Assembly (NCBI RefSeq): GCF_000276665.1
Contig: NW_004955484.1
Coordinates: forward strand, 499,375-563,374
Length of the DNA stretch: 64,000 bases
Reading direction: 5' to 3'
From: Chinchilla lanigera
Lineage: Eukaryota; Chordata; Mammalia; Rodentia; Chinchillidae
Shown here: piece by piece, positions 62,781 to 64,000 of the stretch
Layout of the letters: each line of letters begins with the position of its first letter
Numbering within the stretch: position 1 is the stretch's first letter
Translations under genes and position numbers: made by a program
The notes under the pieces: model-generated
The model's input: the letters and a program-made list of their open reading frames with translations, nothing else
Told to the model about the DNA's origin: nothing
Database searches by the model: none

Positions 62781-64000
62781 CACAGCCATTCTACCCGGAT
62801 TGCCACTGGCATTGAAATCACATATCTATGATCAGACAATCTGACTCCGATAGTCTTTAGTTTCTTTCTAGAAACTGCTACTGTGAATTTTACCATTATA
62901 TTCTTCCATTTTTACTACTGCAATGCAATGTTACCATTGCATTATTCTTCACGTTGATCATAGATTTTTTTTTAATTGTTTCTCAGGCTCAACTTGACAG
63001 AAATTTTCTCTCATCTACGAACTGACAGAATACGTCACCAAAGCCATTGCTTATTTTGTGCTCAGTTTTGTATGTCCATTTCTCATACTACTAGTCTGTT
63101 TCAGAAACAGTGATCCAGAAAGGAATTCCAACGTACCAGCTACAGCAGATCTTTGGTGTGTTTTTATTAGAAAAAATCTCAATTCTGGCTTCTTATTTTA
63201 TTTCATTACTGTGTGACTAAGGACCCAGCGAATATTTCTCTTGGGAAGTTCACATTCATTATTTTTCATCTCACCATAGTTTCCCTTTATAATTGCTTTT
63301 TCTCTTCCATGTTTTATGATCATTTATTTTTTAAATCCTGGAAAAAAGTTTGACTTACCTTTCTTCAACTCTTTTTATCTAAAAGATTAATAAATTCTGC
63401 AGATTCTTCACTTGAATTGTTCTCCCCACGACACACACATTGTCTCCTTGTTTTTCTCCACTGGAAAAAACAGTCTGACTTCCTGTTGACCAATAATTTC
63501 TTCACTAACCTTACCTCTTCCTGTCCTCAAGCTACTTCAGCTAATGATCTTGTTGTTGTGCCCTTCTTCTGTTTGCTTAGCTTCAAAAGCTCATTTCTTC
63601 CTGTTTCTGTTATTAAAGTTTCACCTCAGCCATAGAAGAACCTCATAATCTGATCCTAAAGGCATAGGAATTATAACCTTACCATTGTTGACCATGGTTC
63701 CTCTATAAATACCTTATACATTTCTTCCCTTTCTCTGATTCTACTGAACAATTTTAAGACAAGTCCTGATATGACACTCCAGTCCACTTTATTGAGCACT
63801 TCATCACTATACTAAATAATAACAATATAATACGTATGTAAAAGTTAAATAGATGGGTGAAAATTTATCAAATAATATTGAGGTACTTTTTCCTTTTTTA
63901 GATAACCAAAATTATATAACAATCTAAAGTAAGTTATTTGTATTTCTTCATTTGAAATAAATATACTTTGCTGAAATCCCACTCAGAGGTTATTCATGAC
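62781..64000. other. Right edge, nothing recognised
   Basis: AT-rich, with a few pyrimidine-rich stretches. The open frame at 63417-63635 is short and has no recognisable family. No repeat could be named with confidence. Confidence 0.4.

Larger units (their letters stand above)
22371..64000. other. Intergenic DNA upstream of CNTNAP4 (no gene recognised)
   Basis: No exon-like open frame with flanking splice sites and no recognisable protein family was found in this 41.6 kb. In other mammals, as I recall, CNTNAP4 lies next to a gene-poor region, which fits. Apart from the repeats listed, I see nothing I can name in 22371-23265, 24700-25130, 28600-29090, 29945-31220, 32940-34390 (AT-rich, with the small duplication noted separately), 35630-37125, 38410-42060, 44935-47330, 48290-49985, 52090-53025, 53115-54610, 55260-56410, 57030-57555, 58260-60540 and 60650-62100. 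Confidence 0.6.

Noticed and set aside
1..64000. CRISPR arrays, phage, plasmid or operon structures
   Set aside because: None seen; the window is mammalian nuclear DNA.

Overview
This is AT-rich vertebrate nuclear DNA, almost certainly from a non-murid rodent. The evidence is tRNA-Ala-type ID SINEs, B1 elements carrying the internal duplication typical of rodent B1, ID/B1 composites of B4 type, and old pan-mammalian repeats (MIR, L2, MER5A, MER20, L1M, MLT1). The ID variant here ends in a GGTACCGG-like 3' block and differs from the murine BC1 type. A beaver-like (castorimorph) host is my tentative guess from memory of SINE flavour. There are no prokaryotic features, no operons and no CRISPR.

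The only protein-coding sequence I can support is one exon on the minus strand, 21615-21699. It encodes a start methionine and a signal peptide and ends in a consensus splice donor (gtaagt). The peptide (MRSITGAVLN... ending ...VEAGNS) matches the beginning of contactin-associated protein-like 4 (CNTNAP4, Caspr4). If so, 1-21614 is the start of CNTNAP4 intron 1, about 21700-22370 is its 5'UTR and promoter with a moderate CpG island, and 22371-64000 is upstream intergenic DNA. I did not find exon 2; it should lie beyond the left edge.

Intron part (1-21614): scattered repeats, including a B4 copy at 222-430, ID SINEs at 2.1, 8.9, 16.8, 17.0 and 17.7 kb, an L2 fragment at 3.7 kb, an MLT1 LTR at 8.6-9.1 kb, an L1 3' end at 9.5 kb and a short Tigger-type DNA transposon at 15.5 kb. 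From about 17.83 kb to exon 1 I recognise no transposable element; this block contains a palindromic K50-homeodomain-type motif cluster near 19.1 kb.

Promoter part (21.7-22.4 kb): a long pyrimidine tract on the plus strand (purine-rich in the CNTNAP4 sense), then CpG-rich sequence with a CACCC/Sp1-like site, a CCAAT box and a possible divergent splice donor.

Upstream part (22.4-64 kb): no gene. It holds a large antisense L1 (25.7-28.6 kb) with a nested sense L1 tail and an odd internal insertion, further L1 pieces at 29-32.9, 38 and 47 kb, ID SINEs with good target-site duplications, solo LTRs at 50.8, 54.9 and 62.1 kb, hAT MITEs at 48.1, 54.6 and 56.8 kb, and several microsatellites. Nearly all open reading frames of 60-130 codons look like chance or repeat-derived frames. 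I did not find evidence of a new biological system; the most useful leads are the promoter architecture, the ID subfamily and a few unusual rearrangements.
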